A stretch of DNA of 64,000 nt from assembly GCF_003024605.1 (NCBI RefSeq), contig NZ_PYJQ01000010.1:124001-188000 (forward strand). The letters run 5' to 3'. Below are positions 32,586 to 42,476 of this stretch, one piece after another. Made by a program: the position numbers and the translations under genes. The stretch comes from Rhizobium sp. JAB6 (GTDB lineage: Bacteria; Pseudomonadota; Alphaproteobacteria; Rhizobiales; Rhizobiaceae). Every line of letters begins with the position of its first letter. Within the stretch, counting starts at the first letter, position 1. The notes beneath the pieces are model-generated. The model made no database searches. It worked only from the letters and a program-made list of their open reading frames with translations, and was not told the DNA's origin.

Positions 32586-32921
32586 CATCACACTCCTAAA
32601 TGATTGTCCACCGCTGACATCTGCAAAGTGATATTTAATGATGTCCGAATTATCGTATTTCACTTTGGTTAATCAAGTCGATACCGCCACAAAGTGCCGT
32701 AGGCCATAGCTGGACAAGAATTGGGTGGTTTCAAGGCTTAATCCGCTGCAACCCGTCTAAAATGGCTGCGAGCGGCCGTTCGGTGGCCTCTCCGATGCCC
32801 GTCCTTGCTCGAATGCTTTCGCGACGGCAACATGTTATGCGCCATCTGGAGAACGATGCGGGCGCTTCGGCGAGCCCGCCGCAGCATTTTGCTTTGCGGT
32901 TAAACGGCTGGAAACGGCGGG
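32586..32921. other. intergenic region, no gene seen
   Basis: 336 bases between the lipoprotein start and the sdhB stop. I see no credible coding frame. It is AT-richer near 32640-32670 (promoter of the lipoprotein, presumably) and ends in the sdhB hairpin. Confidence 0.6.
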
Positions 32922-32935
32922 TCAGACCCGCCGTT
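32913..32935 (-). terminator. hairpin overlapping the sdhB stop codon
   Basis: AACGGCGGGT and ACCCGCCGTT form a perfect 10-base stem with a three-base loop; the sdhB TGA lies in the loop and stem. Only a short TTT follows on the minus strand, so it is a weak intrinsic terminator or a 3'-end protecting structure. Confidence 0.55.
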
Positions 32936-33701
32936 CGACCATCATCTTCTTGATTTCGGCGATTGCCTTGGCCGGGTTCAGACCCTTCGGGCAGGTCTGG
33001 GCGCAGTTCATGATCGTATGGCAGCGATAGAGACGGAAGGGATCCTCGAGATTGTCGAGGCGTTCGCCCTTGGCTTCGTCTCTGGAGTCGATCAGCCAGC
33101 GGTAAGCCTGCAGCAGAACAGCCGGACCGAGATAGCGGTCGCCGTTCCACCAGTAGCTCGGACAGGAGGTCGAGCAGCAGGCGCATAGGATGCACTCGTA
33201 GAGGCCGTCGAGCTTCAGGCGGTCTTCATGGCTCTGCTTCCATTCCTTGGCCGGCGGCGGCGATACCGTCTTCAGCCAGGGTTCGATCGAGCGATGCTGG
33301 GCGTAGAAGTTTGTCAGATCCGGCACGAGGTCCTTGACGACAGGCATATGCGGCAGCGGATAGATCTTCACGGTGCCCTTGATCTCGTCCATGCCCTTGG
33401 TACAGGCGAGCGTGTTTGTGCCGTCGATGTTCATCGCGCAGGAGCCGCAAATCCCTTCGCGGCAGGAGCGGCGCAGCGTCAGCGTCGGATCGATCTTGTT
33501 CTTGATGTAGAGCAGACCGTCGAGCACCATCGGGCCGCAATCGTCGACATCGATGTAATAGGTATCGATGCTCGGGTTCTGGCCGTCATCAGGGCTCCAG
33601 CGATAGACGCGGAATTCGCGCGTGTTCTTCGCGCCGACCGGCTTCGGCCAGACCTTGCCTTCGCGCATCTGAGAGTTCTTGGGGAGAGCAAGTTCAACCA
33701 T
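32922..33701 (-). CDS. sdhB: succinate dehydrogenase iron-sulfur subunit
   Basis: Electron-transfer subunit of complex II, 259 residues. The 2Fe-2S ligands are in [21 protein letters not shown], the 4Fe-4S set in [16 protein letters not shown], and the 3Fe-4S set in [17 protein letters not shown]. It is last in sdhCDAB, 17 bases after sdhA. Confidence 0.98.
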   Translation of the reverse strand: MVELALPKNSQMREGKVWPKPVGAKNTREFRVYRWSPDDGQNPSIDTYYIDVDDCGPMVLDGLLYIKNKIDPTLTLRRSCREGICGSCAMNIDGTNTLACTKGMDEIKGTVKIYPLPHMPVVKDLVPDLTNFYAQHRSIEPWLKTVSPPPAKEWKQSHEDRLKLDGLYECILCACCSTSCPSYWWNGDRYLGPAVLLQAYRWLIDSRDEAKGERLDNLEDPFRLYRCHTIMNCAQTCPKGLNPAKAIAEIKKMMVERRV

Positions 33702-33718
33702 GGTCAGTTCCTCTCAGA

Positions 33719-35575
33719 TCAGTACACGCGTGCCTTCGGCTCGATCTTGTGCGGATCGATGCCTTCGGCGATCAGGTCGGTGTGAACCGGACGATAGTCA
33801 AGCTTCACCTCGCCTGCCTCGTTGACCCAGGCAAGCGTATGCTTGCGCCAGTTCTCGTCGTCGCGGCCGGCGAACTTGCCCTCGGTATAGTCCTCGCGGG
33901 CGTGCGAGCCGCGGCTTTCCTTGCGGGCTTCGGCGCCGTAGATGGTCGTGATGGCATTGGCCATCAGATTGTGCAGTTCGAGCGTTTCCACGAGATCGGA
34001 ATTCCAGATCAGCGACCGGTCGGTGACCTTGATGTCAGGCAATTCCTTCCAGATCTCCGACAGGCGGCGGCAGCCGGATTCCAGCGATTCCTGCGTGCGG
34101 AACACGGCGGCGTCTTCCTGCATGGCGCGCTGCATCTTCTCGCGCAGTGCCGCAGTCGGCGTCGAGCCGCTGGCGTGGCGCAGGCGGTCGAAACGCTCCA
34201 TGATCTTGTCGCAGGCGGCGACGTTCACAGGCGGAACAGGGCTGTTGCGGTCGATGACCTGGCCGGCTCGGATGGCGGCGGCGCGGCCGAAGACCACGAG
34301 GTCGATCAGCGAGTTGGAGCCGAGGCGGTTGGCCCCGTGCACCGAAGCGCAGCCGGCTTCGCCGACAGCCATCAGACCGGGCAGAACGCGCTCGGGATTG
34401 CTGCTGTCGGCATTCAGCACTTCGCCCCAATAGTTCGTCGGGATGCCGCCCATATTGTAGTGAACGGTCGGCAGGACCGGGATCGGATCGCGGGTCACGT
34501 CGACGCCGGCGAAGATGCGGGCGCTTTCGGAAATGCCCGGGAGACGCTCGTGCAGCACGGCGGGATCGAGGTGGTCGAGATGCAGGAAGATATGGTCCTT
34601 GTTCTTGCCGACGCCGCGACCCTCGCGGATCTCAAGCGTCATGCAGCGCGAAACGACGTCGCGGGAGGCAAGGTCCTTCGCCGAGGGAGCATAGCGCTCC
34701 ATGAAGCGCTCGCCCTCGGAATTGACGAGGTAGCCGCCTTCGCCGCGCGCGCCTTCGGTAATAAGACATCCCGAACCGTAAATACCGGTGGGATGGAACT
34801 GCACGAATTCCATGTCCTGCAGCGGCAGGCCGGCGCGGGCCACCATGCCGCCGCCGTCGCCGGTGCAGGTATGGGCAGACGTCGCCGAGAAATAGGCGCG
34901 GCCATAGCCGCCGGTCGCCAGCACCACCATCTTGGCGGCGAAGCGATGGATCGTACCATCATCGAGGCACCAGGCAACGACGCCGGTGCAGCGGCTGCCA
35001 TCATCGGACATGATGAGGTCGAGCGCGAAATATTCGATGAAGAATTCCGCGTTGTTTCGGAGCGACTGACCGTAGAGCGTGTGCAGGATAGCGTGACCGG
35101 TACGGTCGGCGGCGGCACAGGTGCGCTGTACCGGCGGTCCCTCGCCGAAATTCTGCATGTGACCGCCGAACGGGCGCTGATAGATCTTGCCTTCTTCGTT
35201 ACGGGAGAAAGGCACGCCGTAATGCTCGAGCTCGTAGACGGCCTTCGGCGCTTCCATGACCATGTACTGCATGGCATCGACGTCGCCGAGCCAGTCGGAG
35301 CCCTTGACGGTGTCGTAGAGATGCCACTGCCAGCTGTCCGGCGTCATGTTCTGCAGCGAGGCGGCAATGCCGCCCTGGGCTGCGACCGTATGCGAGCGGG
35401 TGGGGAAGACCTTGGTGATGCAGGCGGTGCGGAAACCTTGTTCGGCCATGCCGAGCGTGGCGCGCAGGCCGGCGCCGCCGGCGCCGACGACGATTACGTC
35501 ATAGGAGTGATCGATATATTTGTAGGCTTTCCCGTTCTGAGCGGGCCCATTCTGAGCGGATGAGTTCGGTGCCAT
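33719..35575 (-). CDS. sdhA: succinate dehydrogenase flavoprotein subunit
   Basis: Catalytic FAD subunit, 618 residues, oxidising succinate to fumarate. The N-terminal FAD fold [23 protein letters not shown] is followed by the covalent-flavin histidine motif [16 protein letters not shown] and the capping-domain active-site block [21 protein letters not shown] low-complexity leader ([12 protein letters not shown]) is present and probably unstructured. Confidence 0.98.
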   Translation of the reverse strand: MAPNSSAQNGPAQNGKAYKYIDHSYDVIVVGAGGAGLRATLGMAEQGFRTACITKVFPTRSHTVAAQGGIAASLQNMTPDSWQWHLYDTVKGSDWLGDVDAMQYMVMEAPKAVYELEHYGVPFSRNEEGKIYQRPFGGHMQNFGEGPPVQRTCAAADRTGHAILHTLYGQSLRNNAEFFIEYFALDLIMSDDGSRCTGVVAWCLDDGTIHRFAAKMVVLATGGYGRAYFSATSAHTCTGDGGGMVARAGLPLQDMEFVQFHPTGIYGSGCLITEGARGEGGYLVNSEGERFMERYAPSAKDLASRDVVSRCMTLEIREGRGVGKNKDHIFLHLDHLDPAVLHERLPGISESARIFAGVDVTRDPIPVLPTVHYNMGGIPTNYWGEVLNADSSNPERVLPGLMAVGEAGCASVHGANRLGSNSLIDLVVFGRAAAIRAGQVIDRNSPVPPVNVAACDKIMERFDRLRHASGSTPTAALREKMQRAMQEDAAVFRTQESLESGCRRLSEIWKELPDIKVTDRSLIWNSDLVETLELHNLMANAITTIYGAEARKESRGSHAREDYTEGKFAGRDDENWRKHTLAWVNEAGEVKLDYRPVHTDLIAEGIDPHKIEPKARVY

Positions 35576-35582
35576 GATGCAA

Positions 35583-35963
35583 TTATCCTACGAACGCGAT
35601 CTTCAGAACGGCGAAGAGACAGAGCCCCGCCACGACGATCGCGAAGAACGTGTTGAGCATGAGAAGGACGATCTTGGCGAATTCGCCATGAACATAGTCC
35701 TCGATAATGACCTGCATGCCGATCCTCATGTGAAAGAGGGCTGAGATCACCATCAGGCCGAAGATGACGGCGACGATCGGGTTCGACAGCGCATGCACAA
35801 CTTCGGCATAGGGCGCGCCAGCATAGATCATCAGGAAGATGACGAAGAAGAGCAAGAGCGGAACGTTGGCAACGGCGGTCAGGCGCTGGCGCCAGAAATG
35901 ATCGGTACCTTCCTTGGCGGAACCGAGACCGCGGACTTTGCCCAGAGGAGTGCGCATATCCAT
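35583..35963 (-). CDS. sdhD: succinate dehydrogenase membrane anchor
   Basis: 126-residue hydrophobic anchor with three membrane segments (about 28-48, 58-77, 97-121). It binds the quinone and haem of complex [21 protein letters not shown] and the [16 protein letters not shown] loop are typical SdhD features. It sits seven bases before sdhA, with a palindrome in the gap to sdhC. Confidence 0.94.
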   Translation of the reverse strand: MDMRTPLGKVRGLGSAKEGTDHFWRQRLTAVANVPLLLFFVIFLMIYAGAPYAEVVHALSNPIVAVIFGLMVISALFHMRIGMQVIIEDYVHGEFAKIVLLMLNTFFAIVVAGLCLFAVLKIAFVG

Positions 35964-35980
35964 GAGAAATATCCTTTAAA

Positions 35981-36024
35981 GCATGATCCCGAATGCGCTG
36001 AAGCGCTTCCGGGAGCGATCATGC
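35981..36024. repeat. palindromic repeat between sdhC and sdhD
   Basis: GCATGATC (35981-35988) pairs with GATCATGC (36017-36024). Inside are CCGAA/TTCCGG and GCGCT/AGCGC (35995-35999, 36002-36006). This is the same architecture as the larger repeats at 44562 and 61430 and matches the rhizobial intergenic palindrome style. It fills the 64-base intercistronic gap. Confidence 0.75.
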
Positions 36025-36027
36025 CAA

Positions 36028-36426
36028 TCAACCCAACCGGATGATGATGCCGATGATCCAGACCAGCGCGGTCAGACAGATCGAGCCGATGAGCGTGGCC
36101 TTGGCCATCCTGGTCGAAACGGCGGGATCGAACCCATGCCCCAGATCCCACACGAAGTGGCGCAGACCGCCAAGCATATGGTGCAGAAGCGCCCAGGTGT
36201 AGCCAAACAGGATGATGCGGCCGATGATGGTGCCCATGATCCAGTTGACCAGATCGAAATAGGCCTGACCGGTCGCCGCGGCGATCAGCCACCAGGCGAC
36301 CAGCAGCGTGCCGAAATAGAGCGCGCCGCCGGTGATGCGGTGGAGGATCGACATGACCATGGTGGGAATGGGTTTGTAGATTTGCAGATGCGGCGACAAA
36401 GGCCGGTTTTGTGTGACGTTCGCCAT
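36028..36426 (-). CDS. sdhC: succinate dehydrogenase cytochrome b556 subunit
   Basis: 132 residues, three membrane segments, first gene of sdhCDAB. RPLSPHLQIYKPIPTMVMSILHRITG is the signature start, and LLHHMLGGLRHFVWDLGHGF contains the haem ligand histidine. Confidence 0.95.
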   Translation of the reverse strand: MANVTQNRPLSPHLQIYKPIPTMVMSILHRITGGALYFGTLLVAWWLIAAATGQAYFDLVNWIMGTIIGRIILFGYTWALLHHMLGGLRHFVWDLGHGFDPAVSTRMAKATLIGSICLTALVWIIGIIIRLG

Positions 36427-36727
36427 CAGAACCTCGCGGCGTTACGATACGCTTAGAACCCGGTATCCGGGGCAACGCGCGCGCAAAGACGTGCAGTGTG
36501 CGTTGCATCATTGCGACCAATAATCACAGAGACGCCCATCCACAAGCCCAATTGATGCCTGCATCGAATTTAATCGATTCGGATCGCATTGCACTTTAGC
36601 GAGCATGCAAGCACGGACTTCCCATTCGGGGCCGTTTACCATTTCGGCAACCGTGACGTGGACTTCGCGCGGCTCTTGGGGCAATCTGCCGTTAAGATTT
36701 CATTAACCGATCGAAGCGAGGCGAATC
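36427..36727. other. divergent promoter region of sdhC and a secreted-protein gene
   Basis: 301 bases with no credible gene. The left part should hold the sdhCDAB promoter; a CGAAT/ATTCG inverted repeat lies near 36565-36582. The right end carries the CtrA-type box described separately. Confidence 0.5.
36692..36707 (+). promoter_or_regulatory. candidate CtrA binding site
   Basis: TTAA-N7-TTAAC (TTAA at 36692-36695, TTAAC at 36703-36707) is an exact match to the full CtrA box of alphaproteobacteria. It ends 20 bases before the ATG of the secreted-protein gene. Confidence 0.5.
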
Positions 36728-37123
36728 ATGAAGCCGCATCTTTTAAAGGCAGCAGCGCTCATCGTGGCGGCGGCAATTCTTTCCTTCGCACCGGCATCGG
36801 CGGGCGACTACCGGCACTGGCATCATCAGGACCGCTCCGGCTTGGTGCACCTGAACCAGATAGCGGAACCCCAGGATCGCGAGCAGCAACCTGCCCGGAT
36901 CGTCATCATGGAACGGCGCGACGCGGCGAACGCCGGCAGCTATGCCGGCTCGGCCGACGTCTATCGGGCCGATGGTGGTACCTATGTCATCGGCTATGGC
37001 GGCTACAATCCCTACGCTCCGCCTGCCACAATGCAGCTGAGGCCGAAGGCGAAAGTCATCGATGTCCGCTATGCCGGCAATCCCTGCTCGTATGAAGCGG
37101 GCGTCTGCGTTATCCGGCACTGA
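36728..37123 (+). CDS. small secreted protein of unknown function
   Basis: 131 residues with a clear signal peptide (LLKAAALIVAAAILSFAPASAG, cleaved near residue 26). The mature part has DVYRADGGTYVIGYGGYNPYAPP, a Gly/Tyr-rich stretch, and two C-terminal cysteines (NPCSYEAGVCVIRH) that may form a disulfide. I recognise no domain. A CtrA-type box sits just upstream, hinting at cell-cycle control. It is divergent from sdhC. Confidence 0.75.
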   Translation: MKPHLLKAAALIVAAAILSFAPASAGDYRHWHHQDRSGLVHLNQIAEPQDREQQPARIVIMERRDAANAGSYAGSADVYRADGGTYVIGYGGYNPYAPPATMQLRPKAKVIDVRYAGNPCSYEAGVCVIRH

Positions 37124-37129
37124 CGATTG

Positions 37130-37780
37130 TCAATCGGCGGCAAAACGCCAGACCGTCGTCTTCTTGACCTCGCTATCCTCCAGTGCCCGCGTAACCGGCA
37201 CTTCATAGGTGGCCTGCGCCTCCAGGCGTTCCTTCGGAAGATAGGCCCTGCCGGGATCGCCGACCAGAACGAGCCTCCCCTCGCCGGCTAGTTGACGCAG
37301 CCAGGGAACGAGCTTCGCCGCGATATCACGATCGTAAAAAACATCACCGGCAAGAATAACCTCCGCATCCACGGTGCGGCCTATGATATCCTCACCGGCG
37401 AAATCCAGATCGACGCCGTTTTCAACGGCATTGAGCCGGATCGCCGTGCCCGCCCACGGATCGATATCGACCGCGAGCACATGAGCCGCACCCGCACGCA
37501 TCGCCGCAATCGCGACGAGCCCGGAGCCGCTGGCAAAATCCAGCACGATCTTGCCTGCAACGATCTCCGGATGATCGAGGATATAGCGCGCCAGGCTCTG
37601 CCCGCCGGCCCAGGCAAAGGCCCAGAAGGGCGGCGGCAAGCCGATCGCCTCCAGCTCCTCTTCCGTCTTCAGCCAGAGTTCATGCGCCTCGCTCGCAAGA
37701 TGCAAACGGATTTCCGGCACATGCGGCGGCGCCATGAGGCTGGTATTGGCAAGGATGAAGCTTTCGGGATCGGTTTTCAC
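37130..37780 (-). CDS. lysine methyltransferase, ETF-beta (METTL20) type
   Basis: 216-residue class I SAM-dependent methyltransferase. PPPFWAFAWAGGQSLARYILDHPE matches the conserved block of METTL20-like enzymes, followed by motif I VLDFASGSGLVAIAA, the acidic VDIDPW end of strand 2, and the GDVFYD catalytic motif. Human METTL20 and an Agrobacterium homologue methylate lysines of electron-transfer flavoprotein beta. A close relative role is likely, but target identity is inferred. The EVE gene ends 18 bases upstream on this strand. Confidence 0.78.
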   Translation of the reverse strand: MKTDPESFILANTSLMAPPHVPEIRLHLASEAHELWLKTEEELEAIGLPPPFWAFAWAGGQSLARYILDHPEIVAGKIVLDFASGSGLVAIAAMRAGAAHVLAVDIDPWAGTAIRLNAVENGVDLDFAGEDIIGRTVDAEVILAGDVFYDRDIAAKLVPWLRQLAGEGRLVLVGDPGRAYLPKERLEAQATYEVPVTRALEDSEVKKTTVWRFAAD

Positions 37781-37797
37781 GAGGTCCTTCAGCCGGA

Positions 37798-38229
37798 TCA
37801 GACCGGCGGATTATCCAGGCCGCCCATGTGGCAGACTTCGAGCCATTCCTCGTCGGTCACCGGCTGCACGGAAAGCCGCATGGAGGTGACGAGCGACATT
37901 TGCGAGAGCTTCGGATTGGCCTTGATATCCTTGAGGGTCACGGGATTCGGCATGTCGCGCACCGCGCGGATGTCGACGCATTCCCAGCGCGGATCGTCCT
38001 TGGCGGTCGAGTCCGGATGGGCGAGCGCGCAGACCTCCACGATACCGACGACCTCCAGCCCGTCATTGGAGTGATAGAAGAAGCCCTTGTCGCCGATCTG
38101 CATGGACCGCATGTTGTTGCGGGCAAGATAGTTGCGCACGCCGGTCCATTCGGTGCCCTTTGCGCCGGCATCCTTCTGCTGTTGCCAGGACCAGGAGGAC
38201 GGCTCGGATTTGTAAAGCCAATGAGCCAT
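37798..38229 (-). CDS. EVE-domain protein
   Basis: 143 residues, a single EVE domain (PUA-like fold related to YTH). It starts HWLYKSEPSSWSWQQQ, contains the WTGVRNYLARNNMRSMQIGDKGFFYHSN core and ends with LEVCHMGG. EVE domains bind modified bases in DNA or RNA; a specific partner is not indicated here. The YciI gene lies three bases upstream, so the two are coupled. Confidence 0.9.
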   Translation of the reverse strand: MAHWLYKSEPSSWSWQQQKDAGAKGTEWTGVRNYLARNNMRSMQIGDKGFFYHSNDGLEVVGIVEVCALAHPDSTAKDDPRWECVDIRAVRDMPNPVTLKDIKANPKLSQMSLVTSMRLSVQPVTDEEWLEVCHMGGLDNPPV

Positions 38230-38232
38230 CTC

Positions 38233-38526
38233 TCATGCCTCCGGATTGTTGAAGACCCAGTTGAACGGCTTGATCTCGACGCTCTCGAACAGGCCGGCCT
38301 TCATATAGGGATCGGCGTCGGCAATCGCCTTGGCTGCCTCGCCGCTCTCGGCATTGACGACAACAAGGCTGCCGTTCGGCTTGCCGTCCGCATCCAGGAA
38401 TGGACCGGCCATCTTCAATGTGCCTTCGGCATTGAGCTTGTTCAAATGCTCCAGATGCGCCGGACGCGTCTCCATGCGAACATTCAGATGACCGGGCTTG
38501 TCCTTGCAGACAAAGGCGAAAAGCAT
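38233..38526 (-). CDS. YciI-family small protein
   Basis: 97 residues, YciI fold: FAFVCKDKPGHLNVRMETRPAHLEHLNKL, AGPFLDADGKPNGSLVVVNAESGEAAKAIADADPYMKAGLFESVEIKPFNWV. It is a second YciI gene, different from the one in the sucA-sucB gap. It sits directly upstream of EVE in an apparent YciI-EVE-methyltransferase unit. Confidence 0.88.
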   Translation of the reverse strand: MLFAFVCKDKPGHLNVRMETRPAHLEHLNKLNAEGTLKMAGPFLDADGKPNGSLVVVNAESGEAAKAIADADPYMKAGLFESVEIKPFNWVFNNPEA

Positions 38527-38592
38527 GGTTTAATTCTCCCAAGAAAATCAAAAACGATTGATGGCGATGGATAAGGCCTTACTTGCGGCACG

Positions 38593-39027
38593 TCATCTGG
38601 TTTCTGCGCGAAGAGGGTTGATGAAATCCAGACCCCAAAAGTCTTTTTCGTTGTCCGTAGCCAAAACACAATCGTTCACGACAGCTATAGAGGCGATAAT
38701 CATATCAAAGGCATTTCTCGGGCGCCCAATCGACCGCCCTTCGGCCATGAGTTGTGCCCAGAGCAATCCAGCGCGCTCGTCAAAAGGAAGGATTCGCCCG
38801 GCGAATACTGCCTGCGGTCCTGCAGAGCTTGAAAACCATGCTTCCAGCAAACTGCGCCTGCGACCCGCCGGCATGATCAAAATACCGCGCCGAATCTCGG
38901 CCACCACGAGAGATGGAACAAATAAATCATCATCTGCTTGCTCCGCATACCATGCCAAAAGCGCCTGCGAAGGCTCCGGTTTGATCGCGTTGCTAACAAT
39001 GTTGGTATCCAGCAGGTAGCGCGTCAC
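38593..39027 (-). CDS. PIN-domain toxin (VapC-like)
   Basis: 144-residue PIN-domain ribonuclease toxin of a type II toxin-antitoxin pair. Conserved acids are visible: D7 (YLLDTNIVSNAI), the AEIRRG glutamate, the PRNAFDMIIASIA aspartate and the ATDNEKDF block. It overlaps the antitoxin by four bases. Confidence 0.88.
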   Translation of the reverse strand: MTRYLLDTNIVSNAIKPEPSQALLAWYAEQADDDLFVPSLVVAEIRRGILIMPAGRRRSLLEAWFSSSAGPQAVFAGRILPFDERAGLLWAQLMAEGRSIGRPRNAFDMIIASIAVVNDCVLATDNEKDFWGLDFINPLRAETR

Positions 39028-39323
39028 AGATCGATCTCACGCGGCTCGGTCCGCAGCCGTTCGAGATCCAGTTCAGCATCTTCGAGAGGAAAACTTCGGA
39101 GCGCGGCAATGACACCGCCCTTTTTTGAAGGTTCTTTCGAGATCGTCTTGATGACGACATCACGAATGCGGGCCGCTTCGGCACCATCCTCTGCCAAATG
39201 CCGTGCCAGCGAGCGAAGGAGCGCCTTATCCTCATTGAGCCCCAGCACCTCGAAGCGTGCCAGACCGCGCTCGCCAAGACGGGAGCGGTAATTCTGGACT
39301 GCGCGTTTCTGGGAACTGGTCAT
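39024..39323 (-). CDS. antitoxin partner of the PIN toxin
   Basis: 99 residues, upstream of and overlapping the toxin. KRAVQNYRSRLGERGLARFEVLGLNEDKALLRSLARHLAED looks like a short DNA-binding dimerisation region (I recall YacA-like antitoxins), and the acidic C-terminus (LEDAELDLERLRTEPREIDL) would wrap the toxin. GGAGACC lies upstream of the start. Exact family is uncertain. Confidence 0.75.
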   Translation of the reverse strand: MTSSQKRAVQNYRSRLGERGLARFEVLGLNEDKALLRSLARHLAEDGAEAARIRDVVIKTISKEPSKKGGVIAALRSFPLEDAELDLERLRTEPREIDL

Positions 39324-39334
39324 CGGGGTCTCCT

Positions 39335-39356
39335 ATATATCCAGTAATATATCCAG
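39335..39356. promoter_or_regulatory. tandem operator of the PIN toxin-antitoxin module
   Basis: ATATATCCAG occurs twice (39335-39344 and 39347-39356) with a 12-base period, just upstream of the antitoxin gene. Such direct repeats are typical of autoregulated toxin-antitoxin promoters; here this is inference. Confidence 0.45.
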
Positions 39357-39375
39357 AGATGCCCCGTTATTCAAG

Positions 39376-40365
39376 TTATTCCGTGGTGATCGGCCGTGTC
39401 ATCAACTGGCCGATGGCTGTGGCTATGTCGAGCTTGCCGTCGATGATGGCGGAGACTGCCTCGGTGATCGGCATGTCGACGCCCAGTTCGTGTGCGAGCC
39501 GCGCGGCAATGGAGGCGGCATAGGCGCCTTCGACCAAGATGCCGTGCGTCGGATCGGCAGCCTTGCCTTCACCGAGCGCGATGCCAAAGCGCAGATTGCG
39601 GGATTGGTGGCTGGTGGCCGTCAGCACGAGGTCGCCAAGACCGGAAAGCCCGCGCACGGTTTCAGCCTTGCCCCCCTTGGCTGCAACGAAGCGCGACATC
39701 TCGGCAAGACCACGACTGATCAGCGCCGCACGGGCGGAATCGCCGATGCCACGGCCCTCGACAATGCCGCAGGCAATCGCGAGAACATTCTTCAAGGCAC
39801 CGCCGAGCTGAACGCCGATGCGGTCATCCGATGCATAGAGGCGAAACGTCGGGCCGGAAATCGCCAGCGCAAGCCTCTCGGCCACCCCCATATCGGCTGC
39901 GGCAATCGCCATGGCCGTTGGCAAGCCCTTGGCGATGTCGGCGGCAAAGCCCGGCCCGGAGAGCACGGCGATTGCATGCTCCGGCAACTCCCGCTCCAGC
40001 ATATCGGTCAGTAGGTTGCCGGAGACCTTGTCGATGCCCTTCGCACAAGTAACGACGACCGCATCTTTGGCAAGATAAGGCCCGTAATGGCGGGCAGCAT
40101 CGGCCTGGGCCTGCGAGGGCATGGCAAACAGAACGATGCCGGCAGTGGAAACGGCGTCCGCCTCGGCAGAGAACTGCAGCGAATCCGGAAGGTCGATCCC
40201 GGGCAGAACGGCATCATGCATGCGATCGGCGGCGAGATCGGCCATCAAGCCTGCTTTCCGCCCGACGAGGATGACGTCGCTGCGACCGGTCAGTGCGATG
40301 ACGGCGGCAAGCGCCGTGCCGAACGCACCGGCGCCGATGACTGCGATCCGCTCATTGCCGCTCAT
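39376..40365 (-). CDS. gpsA: glycerol-3-phosphate dehydrogenase (NAD(P)+)
   Basis: Makes glycerol-3-phosphate for phospholipids. 329 residues: [10 protein letters not shown] cofactor motif at the N-terminus, [30 protein letters not shown], the catalytic [18 protein letters not shown] lysine block, and [15 protein letters not shown]. Its start overlaps the tsaD stop by four bases (ATGA). Confidence 0.97.
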   Translation of the reverse strand: MSGNERIAVIGAGAFGTALAAVIALTGRSDVILVGRKAGLMADLAADRMHDAVLPGIDLPDSLQFSAEADAVSTAGIVLFAMPSQAQADAARHYGPYLAKDAVVVTCAKGIDKVSGNLLTDMLERELPEHAIAVLSGPGFAADIAKGLPTAMAIAAADMGVAERLALAISGPTFRLYASDDRIGVQLGGALKNVLAIACGIVEGRGIGDSARAALISRGLAEMSRFVAAKGGKAETVRGLSGLGDLVLTATSHQSRNLRFGIALGEGKAADPTHGILVEGAYAASIAARLAHELGVDMPITEAVSAIIDGKLDIATAIGQLMTRPITTE

Positions 40366-41456
40366 GCCTTCGCTCCTCGTTTGCCGTGTCCGAGCAGAGT
40401 TTCCGCCTTCTGATCCAGCGGCCAGCGTGAGCGCGGCTGCACGTCGAGATCGTCGGGTGCGGCGCCCGCCGCCATGCGTTCCAGGCCGGCCCAGGCGATC
40501 ATGACCGCGTTATCCGTACATAATCTCGATGGCGGCGCGATGAAGCGGAACCCACTGGCATCGCAAAGCTCCTGCAGCGTGCGGCGCAGCTCGAGATTGG
40601 CGGCAACGCCGCCAGCCACGACAAGCGACGGCTTTTCCGTCTTCGGGAATTCCGTCTTGAAGCGCTGCAAGCCCCGGCCGATCCGGTCCTTCAGCGTGCG
40701 TGAAATCGCCTTCTGGAAGGAGGCGCAGATATCGGCGATATCCTGCTCCGTGACCGGCGCAATCGCGGTTGCCGCCTGCCGCACTGCCGTCTTCAGTCCG
40801 GAAAAGGAAAAATCAAGGCGGGTCTCGCCGACCAGCGGCCGCGGAAGATCGAAGCGATCCGGATTGCCGTTCTTCGCGGCAGCTTCTACGGCCGGGCCGC
40901 CGGGATAGGGCAATCCAAGGAGTTTCGCCGTCTTGTCGAAGGCTTCGCCGAGAGCGTCATCGATGGTCGTGCCCCAGCGCTCATATTCCCCGACGCCGCG
41001 CACCAGGATCAACTGGGTGTGACCGCCGGAAACGAGCAGCATGAGATAGGGAAACGTGAGTCCGTCCGTCAGCCGCGCCGTCAGGGCATGGCCTTCCAGA
41101 TGGTTGATGGCATATAATGGCTTACCTGTCGCGCGCGAAATTGCCTTGCCTGTCATCAACCCGACAAGCAGGCCACCGATGAGGCCCGGCCCGGAGGTGG
41201 CGGCAATGGCATCGACGTCCGAGAGCGACACATTGGCGCGTTTCAATGCTTCGTCGATCAGCGTATCCAGCGCCTCGACATGGGCACGCGCGGCGATTTC
41301 CGGTACGACGCCGCCATAGGCGCTATGCTCGTCCAATTGGCTGAGGACGACATCGGAACAGACCCTGGGCGTGCCGTCATCCCGGCGCTCGACAATGGCT
41401 GCAGCGGTTTCGTCGCAGCTTGTTTCGATGCCGAGAATGCGAAGAACGGATGCCAT
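40362..41456 (-). CDS. tsaD: tRNA threonylcarbamoyladenosine synthase subunit TsaD
   Basis: TsaD transfers the threonylcarbamoyl group to A37 of ANN-decoding tRNAs. 364 residues begin [29 protein letters not shown] and [13 protein letters not shown] carry metal-binding histidines, and [10 protein letters not shown] is the ATP-binding strand-loop. It is coupled to gpsA, and divergent from hemC across 84 bases, a conserved alphaproteobacterial arrangement. Confidence 0.97.
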   Translation of the reverse strand: MASVLRILGIETSCDETAAAIVERRDDGTPRVCSDVVLSQLDEHSAYGGVVPEIAARAHVEALDTLIDEALKRANVSLSDVDAIAATSGPGLIGGLLVGLMTGKAISRATGKPLYAINHLEGHALTARLTDGLTFPYLMLLVSGGHTQLILVRGVGEYERWGTTIDDALGEAFDKTAKLLGLPYPGGPAVEAAAKNGNPDRFDLPRPLVGETRLDFSFSGLKTAVRQAATAIAPVTEQDIADICASFQKAISRTLKDRIGRGLQRFKTEFPKTEKPSLVVAGGVAANLELRRTLQELCDASGFRFIAPPSRLCTDNAVMIAWAGLERMAAGAAPDDLDVQPRSRWPLDQKAETLLGHGKRGAKA

Positions 41457-41540
41457 GGAGAAAGTTCGTTGCCTACAGGTCGATTGCGGTAAAGCGGAAA
41501 TATGGTTACGGGAACTGTCGGTAACAACGGATCAAAGCGG

Positions 41541-42470
41541 ATGCAAACAAAACCTTTCCGGATCGGCACACGCGGCAGCCCGCTGGCGCTCGCCCAGGCG
41601 CGAGAAGCGCGCGACCGCCTGATGGCGGCCCATGGCCTTCCGGAGGAGATGTTCGAAATCGTCGTTCTCACCACAAAGGGTGACCGCATCACCGATCGGT
41701 CTTTGGCGGCAATCGGCGGCAAGGGCCTGTTCACCGAGGAACTGGAAGAGAAGCTGACCTCAGGCGAACTCGACTTCGCCGTTCACTCGGCCAAGGACAT
41801 GGCGACGAAGCTGCCGCAAGGCCTGGCTTTGACTGCCTATCTGCCGCGCGAGGACATTCGCGATTCGGTCATCGGCCGTACCGCGCCGAAACTGATCGAG
41901 CTGCCGCATGGGGCCACCGTCGGATCGGCGTCGCTGCGCCGGCAGGCGCTGATCCGCCGCCTGCGACCGGATATCAACGTCATCACCTTCCGCGGCTCGG
42001 TCCAGACGCGTCTTCGCAAGCTGGAAGAGGGACAGGCCGACGCGACCCTGCTGGCGCTCGCCGGCCTGAAGCGGCTGGGCAATGTCGACGTCATCACCGA
42101 CATTCTCGATCCTGACGAATTCCCACCCGCGCCTGCGCAAGGCGCAATCGCCATCGAGAGCCGGATCGACGATCAGCGGATGAACGACCTGCTCGCCGCG
42201 GTCAATGACGGCCCGACTTTTGATGCCGTATCCTGCGAGCGCGCCTTCCTGGCGGCGCTCGATGGCTCCTGCCGCACACCGATAGCCGGCTACGCAATCT
42301 GCGAAGGCGACCATCTGCGCTTCTTCGGCATGATCCTCACCCCGGACGGCCGACAAGTGCACACGACCACCATTGAGGGCCACCGCCGCGATGCCGAGGC
42401 GCTCGGCGTCAATGCCGGGCAGGCGATCCGCGCTGAAGCCGGCAGCACCTTCTTCGAAGACTGGATCTGA
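41541..42470 (+). CDS. hemC: porphobilinogen deaminase
   Basis: Assembles hydroxymethylbilane from four porphobilinogens. 309 residues starting [48 protein letters not shown] and [11 protein letters not shown], whose cysteine carries the dipyrromethane cofactor, are all present. The open frame extends 13 codons upstream, but this ATG fits the family. hemD follows six bases later. Confidence 0.97.
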   Translation: MQTKPFRIGTRGSPLALAQAREARDRLMAAHGLPEEMFEIVVLTTKGDRITDRSLAAIGGKGLFTEELEEKLTSGELDFAVHSAKDMATKLPQGLALTAYLPREDIRDSVIGRTAPKLIELPHGATVGSASLRRQALIRRLRPDINVITFRGSVQTRLRKLEEGQADATLLALAGLKRLGNVDVITDILDPDEFPPAPAQGAIAIESRIDDQRMNDLLAAVNDGPTFDAVSCERAFLAALDGSCRTPIAGYAICEGDHLRFFGMILTPDGRQVHTTTIEGHRRDAEALGVNAGQAIRAEAGSTFFEDWI

Positions 42471-42476
42471 CAAAAG

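Noticed and set aside
32731-33195. minus-strand frame running through the sdhB end
   Set aside because: It overlaps conserved sdhB in another frame and has no supporting ribosome-binding site.
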